Positions 22,819-30,173 of a DNA stretch of 36,108 bases are shown in pieces. The stretch is from assembly GCA_017545225.1 (NCBI GenBank), contig JAFWPR010000040.1, positions 1-36,108 of the forward strand, given 5' to 3'. Origin of the DNA: Clostridia bacterium. GTDB lineage: Bacteria; Bacillota; Clostridia; Oscillospirales; CAG-272. A program made the position numbers and the translations under genes. The stretch's first letter is position 1, and each line of letters opens with the position of its first letter. The notes below the pieces were generated by a model. That model was given only the letters and a program-made list of their open reading frames with translations, was not told the DNA's origin and ran no database searches.

Positions 22819-22885
22819 AAAAGGAAAAAGGAGCCACAAAGTGGGCTCCTTTTCCTTTTCGGAGAGCATAAGGAAGGGATTCGAA
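22799..22885. repeat. Large inverted repeat copying the tRNA-Ser 3' end
   Basis: The left arm (22799-22835) runs from the T loop (TTCGAA) through the acceptor 3' strand into downstream AAAAGG and GGAGCC. The right arm (22844-22885) is its inverted copy, with one T missing and about six extra bases next to the T arm. The 20-bp inner part (22816-22835 with 22844-22862) may also end transcription of the tRNA, though no T-run follows. Confidence 0.8.
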
Positions 22886-23140
22886 CGGGAGGCGTGTAAG
22901 CAAACAGTCCGGTGGACTGTTTGCTCGCCTCCCCGACCAAGCGACCGTGAGTTTTTCGCGTTCAGCGAAAAACGAGCTCGCGGGAGCGCGACTCGAATCC
23001 CTCCGTCCCGGAGGGACGGCCTGCTCAAAACGCAGTATCCATTCTCACCTCATCAGTCACCTCCGGTGACAGCTACCCTCAAGGGGAAGCCTCCTCCGCC
23101 ACGCAGGATCAGCCTGCTCGAAATGCAGTACCTCATTCAA
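22863..23140. repeat. Intergenic palindrome array after tRNA-Ser
   Basis: No gene is supported here. Hairpins seen: a 20-bp stem with a 4-base bulge (22887-22894 and 22899-22910 with 22914-22933, loop GGT); GTTTTTCGC/GCGAAAAAC (22951-22973); CCGTCCC-GGA-GGGACGG (23003-23019); GTCACC-TCC-GGTGAC (23056-23070); CCCTCAAGGG (23076-23085). Fragments resembling tRNA arms recur, such as CGAATCCCTCCG (22994-23005). The CATCAGTCACC and CCCTCAAGGGGAAGC parts look like a repeat common between genes of gut Firmicutes; that is recollection. Confidence 0.7.
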
Positions 23141-23248
23141 AAACGTCACTTATAACCTTTTTTTCAAAATTTTTCAAAAAATGTGATCAATCCGGTTTTT
23201 TTGCGGGTATAAGGGTGAAAGGCCTTTCAGTCGGAAAGGGGGTAAACC

Positions 23249-23806
23249 TTGGATGACCACCTGATCGTTCAGATGTTCCGGGACCGGGACGAAGACGCTC
23301 TCGCGGCAGCAAAAGAAAAATACGAAAAGTATCTTACGTATATCGCGAACAACGTTCTTCACGACCGGGGAGAATCGGAAGAATGCGTTTCCGACGCGCT
23401 TCTCGCCGCGTGGGAGAGCATCCCGCCGCAAAATCCCGACAATCTCAAAACGTATCTCGGCAAGCTTACGCGGGAGATCGCGATAAGCCGCTGGCGCAAA
23501 AACACGAGCGGGAAGCGGATCCGGTCTGACCTGGTGAGGTCTCTCGACGAGATCGAAGAGATCGTTTCGGGCGGCGATCCCGACTCGGAATTTGAAGAAG
23601 CAGAGCTGTCCCGGGAGATCTCACGGTTCCTTTTTTCCGTCGACGAAGACAAGAGAAACGTTTTTATCCGAAGATACTGGTTCTACGACCCGGTAAAAAA
23701 TATCTGCAGAAGATATGGTTTCGGAAAAAGCAAGGTTCTCATGATGCTCAAAAGGACGAGGGACGACCTCGCCCGATACCTGAAAGAAAGAGGTTATTTG
23801 AAATGA
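23249..23806 (+). CDS. Sigma-70 family (ECF-like) RNA polymerase sigma factor
   Basis: A 185-residue sigma factor with only regions 2 and 4. Region 2 covers about residues 5-90 (DALAAAKEKYEKYLTYIANN, ESEECVSDALLAAWESIPP, LGKLTREIAISRWRKN) and region 4 about 130-180 (FIRRYWFYDPVKNICRRYGF, SKVLMMLKRTRDDLARYL). The start must be TTG at 23249-23251: AAAGGGGG lies eight bases before it and no in-frame ATG gives region 2. A TTG start may keep expression low. The stop overlaps the ATG of the next gene as ATGA, pairing it with a membrane protein of the DUF4367 type that probably acts as its anti-sigma partner. Confidence 0.9.
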   Translation: MDDHLIVQMFRDRDEDALAAAKEKYEKYLTYIANNVLHDRGESEECVSDALLAAWESIPPQNPDNLKTYLGKLTREIAISRWRKNTSGKRIRSDLVRSLDEIEEIVSGGDPDSEFEEAELSREISRFLFSVDEDKRNVFIRRYWFYDPVKNICRRYGFGKSKVLMMLKRTRDDLARYLKERGYLK

Positions 23807-24501
23807 AGAAAGACGTAATGAGACGCGCCATAGGCGGGATCGACCCGCGGCTCGTCGAAAGCGCAGACGCGGAACCCGTTAAAGCTCCGCGCAAATCGCT
23901 CGGCTTCAAGCGCGTCGCGGTCATAGCTCTCGCCGTCGTACTCACCGTATGCGGCCTGCTTATGCTGAACGCGAACGTCAGAGCCGCCGTTCTCGGATTT
24001 GTCCTGAACTGGGAAGACGAGGAAAACGTCAGAATCCACTGGAACGTTGAAAGCGAGGAGGGTGAACCCGCGGACGCCGTCGACATCCACGACGTCGCCT
24101 TTGGTTATCTGCCGGAGGGATACGTCGCTCACGATATCCCCGGCGACCCGGATCTGGAAGGGTACGATCCGCGTATCCGCACGGTCCGTATAATGCCCGC
24201 TGAATACGAGGGCATGACGGAAGGGGAACTCTCAAGCGTCCCGGATCAGATCATAGTTTACATCAGCCGCGCGGGAGATATCGACTGGGGCTACGGCAAC
24301 GGTTCGTACGATCTGACCTACATGTCGAAGATCAACGGAATGGATGCGTTCATGGTCCACCAGATCTATGAATATGAGGGCGAGTCGTACGAAGTCGGAG
24401 ATATTATGTTCAGCGACGATAAGATCACGGTTAATATCGGCGGTATTTGGGAACCCGGTTTTGATGAAACGATCAAGATCGCCGAAGGCATGACCTGGTG
24501 A
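23803..24501 (+). CDS. DUF4367-type membrane protein, likely anti-sigma partner
   Basis: A 232-residue protein. A short cytoplasmic N-terminus (MKKDVMRRAIGGIDPRLVES) precedes one transmembrane helix (about 38-57, VAVIALAVVLTVCGLLML), then an outer domain with the features of DUF4367: a GYLPEGYVAHDI motif, an acidic middle and the closing hydrophobic GIWEPGFDETIKIAEGM. Proteins of this form next to a small sigma factor are widespread in gut Clostridia and are thought to bind the sigma factor with the N-terminal tail. The ATG overlaps the sigma stop. The role is by context. Confidence 0.82.
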   Translation: MKKDVMRRAIGGIDPRLVESADAEPVKAPRKSLGFKRVAVIALAVVLTVCGLLMLNANVRAAVLGFVLNWEDEENVRIHWNVESEEGEPADAVDIHDVAFGYLPEGYVAHDIPGDPDLEGYDPRIRTVRIMPAEYEGMTEGELSSVPDQIIVYISRAGDIDWGYGNGSYDLTYMSKINGMDAFMVHQIYEYEGESYEVGDIMFSDDKITVNIGGIWEPGFDETIKIAEGMTW

Positions 24502-24557
24502 TCGGAACCGATCGGCACGATCGTGAGAACGCACGGTTAAACTGAAAAGCCAAAGCA

Positions 24558-24589
24558 AAGGTCTCCCGGACAAGTCTCCGGGAGACCTT
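24558..24589 (+). terminator. Probable terminator of the sigma/DUF4367 operon
   Basis: A perfect 13-bp stem (24558-24570 with 24577-24589, AAGGTCTCCCGGA and complement) with a 6-base loop, 57 bases after the stop; only GTTCG follows, so termination may be weak. Confidence 0.6.
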
Positions 24590-24687
24590 GTTCGCGCATT
24601 CGGAACGCTGAAAAAGAAAGATAAAAGCTATGAAAATAATATCCGAGAAGACCTCCGCGCCGCAGGCGCGGCATGCACAAATCACAG

Positions 24688-24720
24688 AAAAAAGCAAGGG
24701 GACGGTTACGGACCGTCCCC
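24688..24720 (-). terminator. Terminator of the GH25 lipoprotein gene
   Basis: GGGGACGG (24698-24705) pairs with CCGTCCCC (24713-24720); on the minus strand TTGC and six T residues follow (24688-24693). It lies directly after the stop of the minus-strand GH25 gene. Confidence 0.85.
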
Positions 24721-24730
24721 CGTTCGTTAT

Positions 24731-25819
24731 TTACGTTTCCTTCTGCCGAAGCTTCTCAAACTCCTCGGGATAGAACACGTCCACGTCAACGTCGCCGTCG
24801 ATCCCGTCTATCCTGCCGAACCCCTGCTGCCAGAGGAAATATCCGCCTCGGTACTCCGTTTCGTCCGTATAGTCTGCAAGCCATACGCCGTTCTCTTTTA
24901 CCTTTTCGGACCATAGGATGCCGAGATAGTATCCGGCGTTGTACAGAGCGGCGTCGTATCCGTGAGCTTTCGCCTCTTCCCTGAACGCAAGAAACATATC
25001 GTTGAGATCCTTCAGACTCATTTTGTAGTCTTCCAGATTAAAGTAATCCTCCCAGTCGAAGAACACGGGAAAATCAAGATTTTCGCCACCGAGCAGAGAA
25101 TAAAGATATTCGGCGTTCTCACGCACGGCGTCCGCCCCGTTCTCCTCGGAATACCAGTAAACGCCGACTTTCAGCCCCGCCGCTTTCGCGTTCTTAATGT
25201 TTACCGCGTAGTTCGGGTCCTCGAAAACTCCGCCCGCATATCCGCCGATCCGTATAATGACGAATTCGCAGCCCGCCGCCGCGGCCCTGCTGAAATCTAT
25301 CTCTCCCTGCCATTTCGAGACGTCGATGCCGACCGTCGTACCGTCTTTTTTATACGCCGCGGCAAAGTCGTCAAAACTCTTTGCCGGAGGCGGCGTGTAC
25401 ACGCCTGATCCGTCGTCCGTGTACGAGGGGTCCGGTTCGACGATATTGACCGTCATATCGCGGGACGAGAAGTTGCCCGCGTCGTCCGTAAGAGTCAGCG
25501 TCAGCGTGTACTCCCCGGCGGTCCCGGCGTCTACGGCGCCGTCCACGGTAAGGTCGACGTCGGAGTCCAGATCGTCGATATAGGATATGTATTTGTGTAT
25601 ATCGAACGGATCGCCGCGCGCAAGCGTCAGGGAATAACTGAAATGGAGGAAGAACGGAGCTTCCGTGTCTTCCGTCGCCGCCGTACGTCCGGCTCCGACC
25701 GGTTCGGGAACGGCGTTCCGGGCCGTCTGCGTATCGGTATGCGCGCCGCAGCCAGACAGAAGGATCGCGCTGACGAGAAACGACGCGAAGATCGGTTTTA
25801 TCAAGATGCTTTTTTTCAT
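24731..25819 (-). CDS. GH25 lysozyme-like lipoprotein
   Basis: A 362-residue surface lipoprotein. The lipobox is LLSGC with Cys24. Residues about 52-128 form an Ig-like fold of the DUF5011 kind (GDPFDIHKYISYIDD, AGEYTLTLTLTDDAGNFSS). The glycoside hydrolase 25 domain spans about 162-355 and begins GIDVSKWQGEIDF (Asp166); the active-site block is PVFFDWEDYF with Asp255 and Glu257, and the end has WQQGFGRIDGIDGDVDVDVF. GH25 enzymes cut the N-acetylmuramyl-glucosamine bond of peptidoglycan; anchored to the membrane face it could trim the wall. It is monocistronic, divergent from the SLH/beta-helix gene. A strong promoter is not obvious; TAAAAT or TATAGT near 25870 is the best -10. Confidence 0.92.
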   Translation of the reverse strand: MKKSILIKPIFASFLVSAILLSGCGAHTDTQTARNAVPEPVGAGRTAATEDTEAPFFLHFSYSLTLARGDPFDIHKYISYIDDLDSDVDLTVDGAVDAGTAGEYTLTLTLTDDAGNFSSRDMTVNIVEPDPSYTDDGSGVYTPPPAKSFDDFAAAYKKDGTTVGIDVSKWQGEIDFSRAAAAGCEFVIIRIGGYAGGVFEDPNYAVNIKNAKAAGLKVGVYWYSEENGADAVRENAEYLYSLLGGENLDFPVFFDWEDYFNLEDYKMSLKDLNDMFLAFREEAKAHGYDAALYNAGYYLGILWSEKVKENGVWLADYTDETEYRGGYFLWQQGFGRIDGIDGDVDVDVFYPEEFEKLRQKET

Positions 25820-25976
25820 CGTTTCCTCCGTTCCTCCGTCTGATCCCGGAATATTTCTTATCTTTTATTTTACTATATCCGCGAACAAAAATAAACAGAA
25901 AACGACAAAAACTTCCCGGTCTCCGCCATGATCGGGGCCGTCCTTCGGTCGCTCGCGCGGACGGGGGGCTTTTTTG

Positions 25977-26005
25977 TTGAAAAGCGTTTCGTTTTATGGT
26001 ATACT
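25977..26005 (+). promoter_or_regulatory. Promoter of the SLH/beta-helix gene
   Basis: TTGAAA (25977-25982), a 17-base spacer ending ATGG and TATACT (26000-26005), 38 bases before the start. Just upstream (25939-25976) is a CCGTCC/GGACGG hairpin followed by six T residues, a possible plus-strand terminator with no plus-strand gene to serve. Confidence 0.7.
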
Positions 26006-26043
26006 TACCCTCGGAAAAACCAGACCGAAAAAGAGGATCCGAT

Positions 26044-28764
26044 ATGAAAAAAACACTCGCTTTTCTTCTCACGCTCGTTATGATCGCGTCGGCGTTTGCC
26101 GCCGTACTCCCCGTCTCGGCGGCCGATCCCGTTTTCTCCGACGTGAACAAATCGATGTGGAGTTACGACTCGATCATGAACGCCGTCAAATCCGGCTATA
26201 TGCAGGGCGTCGGCGGCGGGAAATTCGATCCCGAAGGATCGCTCACCCGAGCCATGGTCGTCACCGTTCTGTGGCGGCGCGAGGGCTCTCCCGCGCCGAA
26301 GGCGGCGGGCGGCTTCGACGACGTCCCCGCCGGCGAGTGGTTCGCCGACGCCGTCTTTTGGGCGAAAGAAGAGGGCGTCGTGAACGGCGTCTCGGACAAA
26401 ACGTTCGACCCGGAGGGGCTCATCACGCGCGAACAGCTCGCGACGATGCTTTTCCGTTTCTCGTCGCGCTGCCTCGTCTCGGTTCCCGAGCGCGCCGACC
26501 TCACGCCGTTCGCGGACGACGGGAAAGTCTCGGACTGGGCCGCCGAACCGCTTGAATGGGCGGTCGAAGCGGGCCTGATAAAAGGTACGGACGGGAACAG
26601 GCTTGCGCCCGACGGCTTCGCCACGCGCGAGCAGTTCGCCGCGATAATCGAACGCTTCGACAACACTTTCATCCTCAAATATAACGAGCCCGCGCTCCGT
26701 TCGGCGTATACCGAACCCGAATATCCGCTCGTGGACGACGCCGACTTCTACGTCGCGACCGACGGCGACGACTCCGCCGACGGCTCCTTCGAGCATCCCT
26801 TCAGGACGTGGGATCGCGCGATTGAGGCCGTAAGAACCCTCAAAACGACTAAAACCGAGGGCGATATCAAGGTCGCGTTCTTCGCGGGCGATTACGGTCC
26901 GATATCGGTCAAGTTGAGATCCGAGGATTCGGGCTCGGAGACGCAAAGGATCATTTACTGCGCTTACGGCGACGGCGACGTCGTCTTCAACGACGGGTTC
27001 GACGTAGCGGAGTCCGACCTCACCGATCTCTCAGAAGAAGAGAAGACGATGTTCCGTTCCTCCGCTGCCGACAGGATCAAAAAAGCCGACCTGTCGGGCA
27101 AGCTCACGAAATACGACCCGCGCACGTGTCTCGTCCTCAGCGACGAGGGAGAGATGACGCTCGCGCGCTTTCCCAACAAATACGATGACGGGACGGATCA
27201 GTTGATCGCCGGAGTGGGGTTCATTCCCGACGCGAACCATTTTCAGTTCAAGGATGGGTACCTCAAAGGCAGGATCGACAAGTACCATACGTGGGACGGG
27301 ATGCTGATCTACGGGTATATCACGACAGGCTGGTACAAGGATCTGCTCACGACGGCCGATTACGATCCCGATACCGGGCTTGTCCTTATTCCTTATCCGA
27401 ACCAGGCGAGGATGGGAGGACTCCGTTTCCTTCCCGAATTCGACAGCGAGTGGTGGAATCAGACGGCGGTCGTCAACGTCTCCGAGGAACTCGACAAAGC
27501 GGGCGAGTACTGGGTCGACGAGTCGACTTCGACGTTCTACGTCGCCGAGCCCTCGGGAGATTATCACTTCACCGGCGGCGGCGATACGATGCTGACGCTG
27601 ATGGGAGCCGAATACGTCACGCTTCTCGGTCTTGATTTCAGGAATTCCGACGAACATATCATGTGGGCGTCCGGCCATCCGCGCGGACTGACGGTCGACC
27701 GGTGCGCATTCTCCGGATGCGCCAGAGATACGATGATCTTTATCGAGGGCGACCCGGGCGGGGTCCCGCTCGACGTCACCGTCACCGGATGCGAGTTCAA
27801 GGTATGCGCCGGGATAGCGCTCTGGATCGAAGCGGATTTCAACTGGGAGGACAGATTCACGTCGGGCACGAACGTCGTCGTGGACAACAACTATTTCACG
27901 CTCACGTGCCTGAGATACGGATGCAACGGCGCGCTGAGGATCTCGACGCCGTTCGCAAAGGTCTCGCACAACCATTTCTATAAGAACTACTGGGAGGATA
28001 TCGACTTCCGCAACGCCGCGAATCTCGTAGCGGAGTATAACGTATTCGAGCAGTCCTGCTATAACGGCGACGATACCGGCGCCATGCAGACGTTCCGCGC
28101 AATGGCCGATTCGGAGGGCGCGGTCGTCCGCTGTAACCTGTTCCTCAACATCAGAGGCGGAACGAACGGCAGATACGGTCTGTATCTCGACGGATCGTGG
28201 GGCTGCGAGATTTGTAATAACGTTTTCTACAACGTCGGTCTCTGCGTGATGAACAACGGAGTGCCCAAGCGCAACTTTATCCACGACAATATCGTCGTCA
28301 ATCCGCAGTCGGCGAACAGCGCGATGGCAGCAGTCCACGCGGAGGGTATCGATCTCATCAACTACGCAAGGGAGATCGGAGATCCCGATCTCATCACCGC
28401 AGACTGGTGTTACACGTACTGGCAAAACGCGCTCAGGAATTACGACGCGCATCCCGAATACAAGGCGAAAGTCGCGGAACTCTGGCCCGGTCTGCTCGAC
28501 GTCACGTGCGATCTTGACCGGATGAACGAACCGGAATTCTGTCTGAACTCCGCGGTCACCATAAGGGACAACGCGGAGATCAATACCAAGGGCGCCGTGG
28601 TACAGCACGACCCGGTCGCAACACAATACTGCGACATCACGCCTGATACCGGGTACACCATCGATCAGAATCCCTTCTTCGTCAACCCGACGATAGGAGA
28701 CTACAGAATGAAGGACGATGCGGATTTCGCGTATATACCGTTTGATCTGATCAGTCGATATTGA
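26044..28764 (+). CDS. Secreted SLH-anchored right-handed beta-helix protein
   Basis: A 906-residue exported protein. The signal peptide is MKKTLAFLLTLVMIASAFAA to VSAA (cleavage near 27). Three SLH domains cover about 28-205 (FSDVNKSMWSYDSIMNAVKS, FDPEGSLTRAMVVTVLWRRE, then two more ending with GFATREQFAAIIERF). The rest resembles a pectate-lyase-like right-handed beta-helix: DADFYVATDGDDSADGSFEH opens it and short repeats with N-x-(F/V)-x-x-N patterns follow (NNYFTLTCLRYGCNGAL, VSHNHFYKNYWEDIDF). It is probably a surface polysaccharide-acting enzyme or binding protein; catalytic residues cannot be picked. I chose ATG 26044 (GAGG seven bases upstream); a longer reading lacks a signal sequence. 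Confidence 0.88.
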   Translation: MKKTLAFLLTLVMIASAFAAVLPVSAADPVFSDVNKSMWSYDSIMNAVKSGYMQGVGGGKFDPEGSLTRAMVVTVLWRREGSPAPKAAGGFDDVPAGEWFADAVFWAKEEGVVNGVSDKTFDPEGLITREQLATMLFRFSSRCLVSVPERADLTPFADDGKVSDWAAEPLEWAVEAGLIKGTDGNRLAPDGFATREQFAAIIERFDNTFILKYNEPALRSAYTEPEYPLVDDADFYVATDGDDSADGSFEHPFRTWDRAIEAVRTLKTTKTEGDIKVAFFAGDYGPISVKLRSEDSGSETQRIIYCAYGDGDVVFNDGFDVAESDLTDLSEEEKTMFRSSAADRIKKADLSGKLTKYDPRTCLVLSDEGEMTLARFPNKYDDGTDQLIAGVGFIPDANHFQFKDGYLKGRIDKYHTWDGMLIYGYITTGWYKDLLTTADYDPDTGLVLIPYPNQARMGGLRFLPEFDSEWWNQTAVVNVSEELDKAGEYWVDESTSTFYVAEPSGDYHFTGGGDTMLTLMGAEYVTLLGLDFRNSDEHIMWASGHPRGLTVDRCAFSGCARDTMIFIEGDPGGVPLDVTVTGCEFKVCAGIALWIEADFNWEDRFTSGTNVVVDNNYFTLTCLRYGCNGALRISTPFAKVSHNHFYKNYWEDIDFRNAANLVAEYNVFEQSCYNGDDTGAMQTFRAMADSEGAVVRCNLFLNIRGGTNGRYGLYLDGSWGCEICNNVFYNVGLCVMNNGVPKRNFIHDNIVVNPQSANSAMAAVHAEGIDLINYAREIGDPDLITADWCYTYWQNALRNYDAHPEYKAKVAELWPGLLDVTCDLDRMNEPEFCLNSAVTIRDNAEINTKGAVVQHDPVATQYCDITPDTGYTIDQNPFFVNPTIGDYRMKDDADFAYIPFDLISRY

Positions 28765-28836
28765 TAGCTTTCAGTCAAACGACCGTCCTTACTGTAAAAA
28801 GCGCTTACTTTTTCTTCTCCGGCTGACCGATCAGGA

Positions 28837-28901
28837 TAAAATTCCGCTTGAAATGGGACCCAACCCATTTCATCCGGCTTTGCCGGAATCGCAGAATTTT
28901 A
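28837..28901 (-). repeat. 65-bp folded repeat element, copy 2 (inverted)
   Basis: Reverse-complement of the element at 10737-10801, 63 of 65 bases the same, with the same TAAAATTC/GAATTTTA ends and both inner hairpins intact. It sits between the SLH/beta-helix stop and that gene's terminator. Flanks of the two copies are unrelated beyond a few bases. Confidence 0.85.
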
Positions 28902-28920
28902 CGCCGGATCCAATGAGGTA

Positions 28921-28950
28921 AAAAGTCCCTTCTCATAGGAGGGGCTTTTT
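28921..28950 (+). terminator. Terminator of the SLH/beta-helix gene
   Basis: A 13-bp stem (28921-28933 with 28937-28949, allowing two G-U pairs) with a CAT loop; its 3' side ends in TTTTT (28946-28950). Confidence 0.8.
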
Positions 28951-28974
28951 CAATGCGAAAAACCGCGCAGTTTG

Positions 28975-29003
28975 TTGAAAAACGGCGGATCGTGTGTTAT
29001 TCT
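28975..29003 (+). promoter_or_regulatory. Promoter of the flavoprotein/beta-helix/Ogt operon
   Basis: TTGAAA (28975-28980), a 17-base spacer and TATTCT (28998-29003), 33 bases upstream of the first start codon. Confidence 0.7.
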
Positions 29004-29036
29004 ATAGGTAAGAAGTCAACGATACGGGAGAATAAA

Positions 29037-30173
29037 ATGAACTACGACGTTGAAGTCGCCGTGATCGGCGCGGGACCCGCCGGGTCGGCGTGCGGTATCA
29101 CCCTGCAGAAGGCGGGGATAACGAATATCCTTATCGATAAAAGCCGTTTTCCGCGCAACAAGACGTGCGGCGGCCTTCTCACCGAGAAAACGTACCGCGT
29201 CCTGACAAAGACGCTTCTTACCGATCCCGTCGACGGATCGGATCTCGGAGGCGTCTTCTGCGACGTGAGCGAACGGCTCGATCTTTACTACGGCGACGAG
29301 CGGCTTTCAGGCTCGAAAGTCGCGAAAAAACTGCGCTCCGTGAGACGCGTCGCGTTCGACGATTATCTCGTAAAAAAATACAGGTCTATCGGCGGGATGC
29401 TGCTCGAAGAGACGGCCGTCGACGGGATCGATACCGAAAACCGGGCTCTTGCCCTCTCGGGCGGCGGCACGGTAAAATACCGACTTCTCGTCGTCGCCGA
29501 CGGCGCGCTGAGTCCGACAAGACGGACGCTCGGCTTCGAGACGCCGGAGCTTGCGTTCTGCACCGAGACGTACGTCCCGAAAGCGGACCTCGATATCGAA
29601 GAAAGAGTCGTGATCGACTTCGGCTTCGTGAAAAACGGTTACGTGTGGGTCTTCCCGTCGGGGGACGACTATTGTATCGGTCTCGGCGGCAAGAGCAAAA
29701 AGGACCGCCGGTACGACGACCTGCTGAAGGAATACCTCGCCTCGCTCGGCGCGGACCCGGATAAATACAAGATGAGAGGCGCGTTTCTGCCGTTCGGAAA
29801 ACCGGTCGACCAGAGAAAAGGACCGGACTTCGCCGTCCTCGCGGGCGACGCCGCCGGATTCGTCGACCAGGTCACGGGCGAGGGGATCTATTTCGCCCTC
29901 TCGAGCGGGATCGCCGCGGGGCTGTCCGCGGCGGAGGCGGATTTCAAAAAAACGTATCTTGAAAAAGTCGACCCGATAGCGAAAGCGGTAAAAGAAACGG
30001 ACAGATTCCGCGAAAAATACCTGAAGAACGCGCCTGCCGCGCTCTTCCGCCGCGTGATCGGCGGAAGGGACGCCTTCACCGGCTTTTTCTGCGACAATAT
30101 GATCTCCGAGATGAACTATTCGTACTCGAACGCGCTCGAAATATACAGGGGTTACAAGGAAGGCGGAAAATGA
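29037..30173 (+). CDS. Geranylgeranyl reductase family FAD-dependent oxidoreductase
   Basis: A 378-residue flavoprotein. It starts with the FAD dinucleotide motif VIGAGPAGSACG (10-21), then FPRNKTCGGLLTEKTYR, typical of the geranylgeranyl reductase/halogenase group, VVADGALSPTRR, and the second FAD motif LAGDAAGFVDQVTGEGIYFA. Family members reduce double bonds of isoprenoid chains or hydroxylate aromatic or lipid substrates; which applies here cannot be told. No membrane helix is seen. ATG 29037 is preceded by GGGAG. It leads a three-gene unit with four-base overlaps. No isoprenoid or quinone genes are in the window. Confidence 0.88.
   Translation: MNYDVEVAVIGAGPAGSACGITLQKAGITNILIDKSRFPRNKTCGGLLTEKTYRVLTKTLLTDPVDGSDLGGVFCDVSERLDLYYGDERLSGSKVAKKLRSVRRVAFDDYLVKKYRSIGGMLLEETAVDGIDTENRALALSGGGTVKYRLLVVADGALSPTRRTLGFETPELAFCTETYVPKADLDIEERVVIDFGFVKNGYVWVFPSGDDYCIGLGGKSKKDRRYDDLLKEYLASLGADPDKYKMRGAFLPFGKPVDQRKGPDFAVLAGDAAGFVDQVTGEGIYFALSSGIAAGLSAAEADFKKTYLEKVDPIAKAVKETDRFREKYLKNAPAALFRRVIGGRDAFTGFFCDNMISEMNYSYSNALEIYRGYKEGGK

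Noticed and set aside
21455..22903. Antisense frame of 482 codons opposite the OPA-like transporter and tRNA-Ser
   Set aside because: It crosses a tRNA gene and its charged, Arg-rich composition is typical of a shadow frame.
22841..23155. Possible 104-residue gene after tRNA-Ser
   Set aside because: It runs through palindromes and tRNA-like fragments, lacks a plausible ribosome binding site and has no protein-like composition.
23154..23169. Shared ECF -35 motif AACCTT-TTTCAAAA before both sigma genes (also near 35747)
   Set aside because: The two sites lie at different distances from their start codons (95 and 57 bases), and the one at 23154 has no matching -10 box, so the likeness is probably T-rich chance.
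25939..25976. Plus-strand terminator upstream of the SLH/beta-helix promoter
   Set aside because: Only a 6-bp stem with a long loop and six T residues; no plus-strand gene ends before it, so it is not listed as a feature in its own right.
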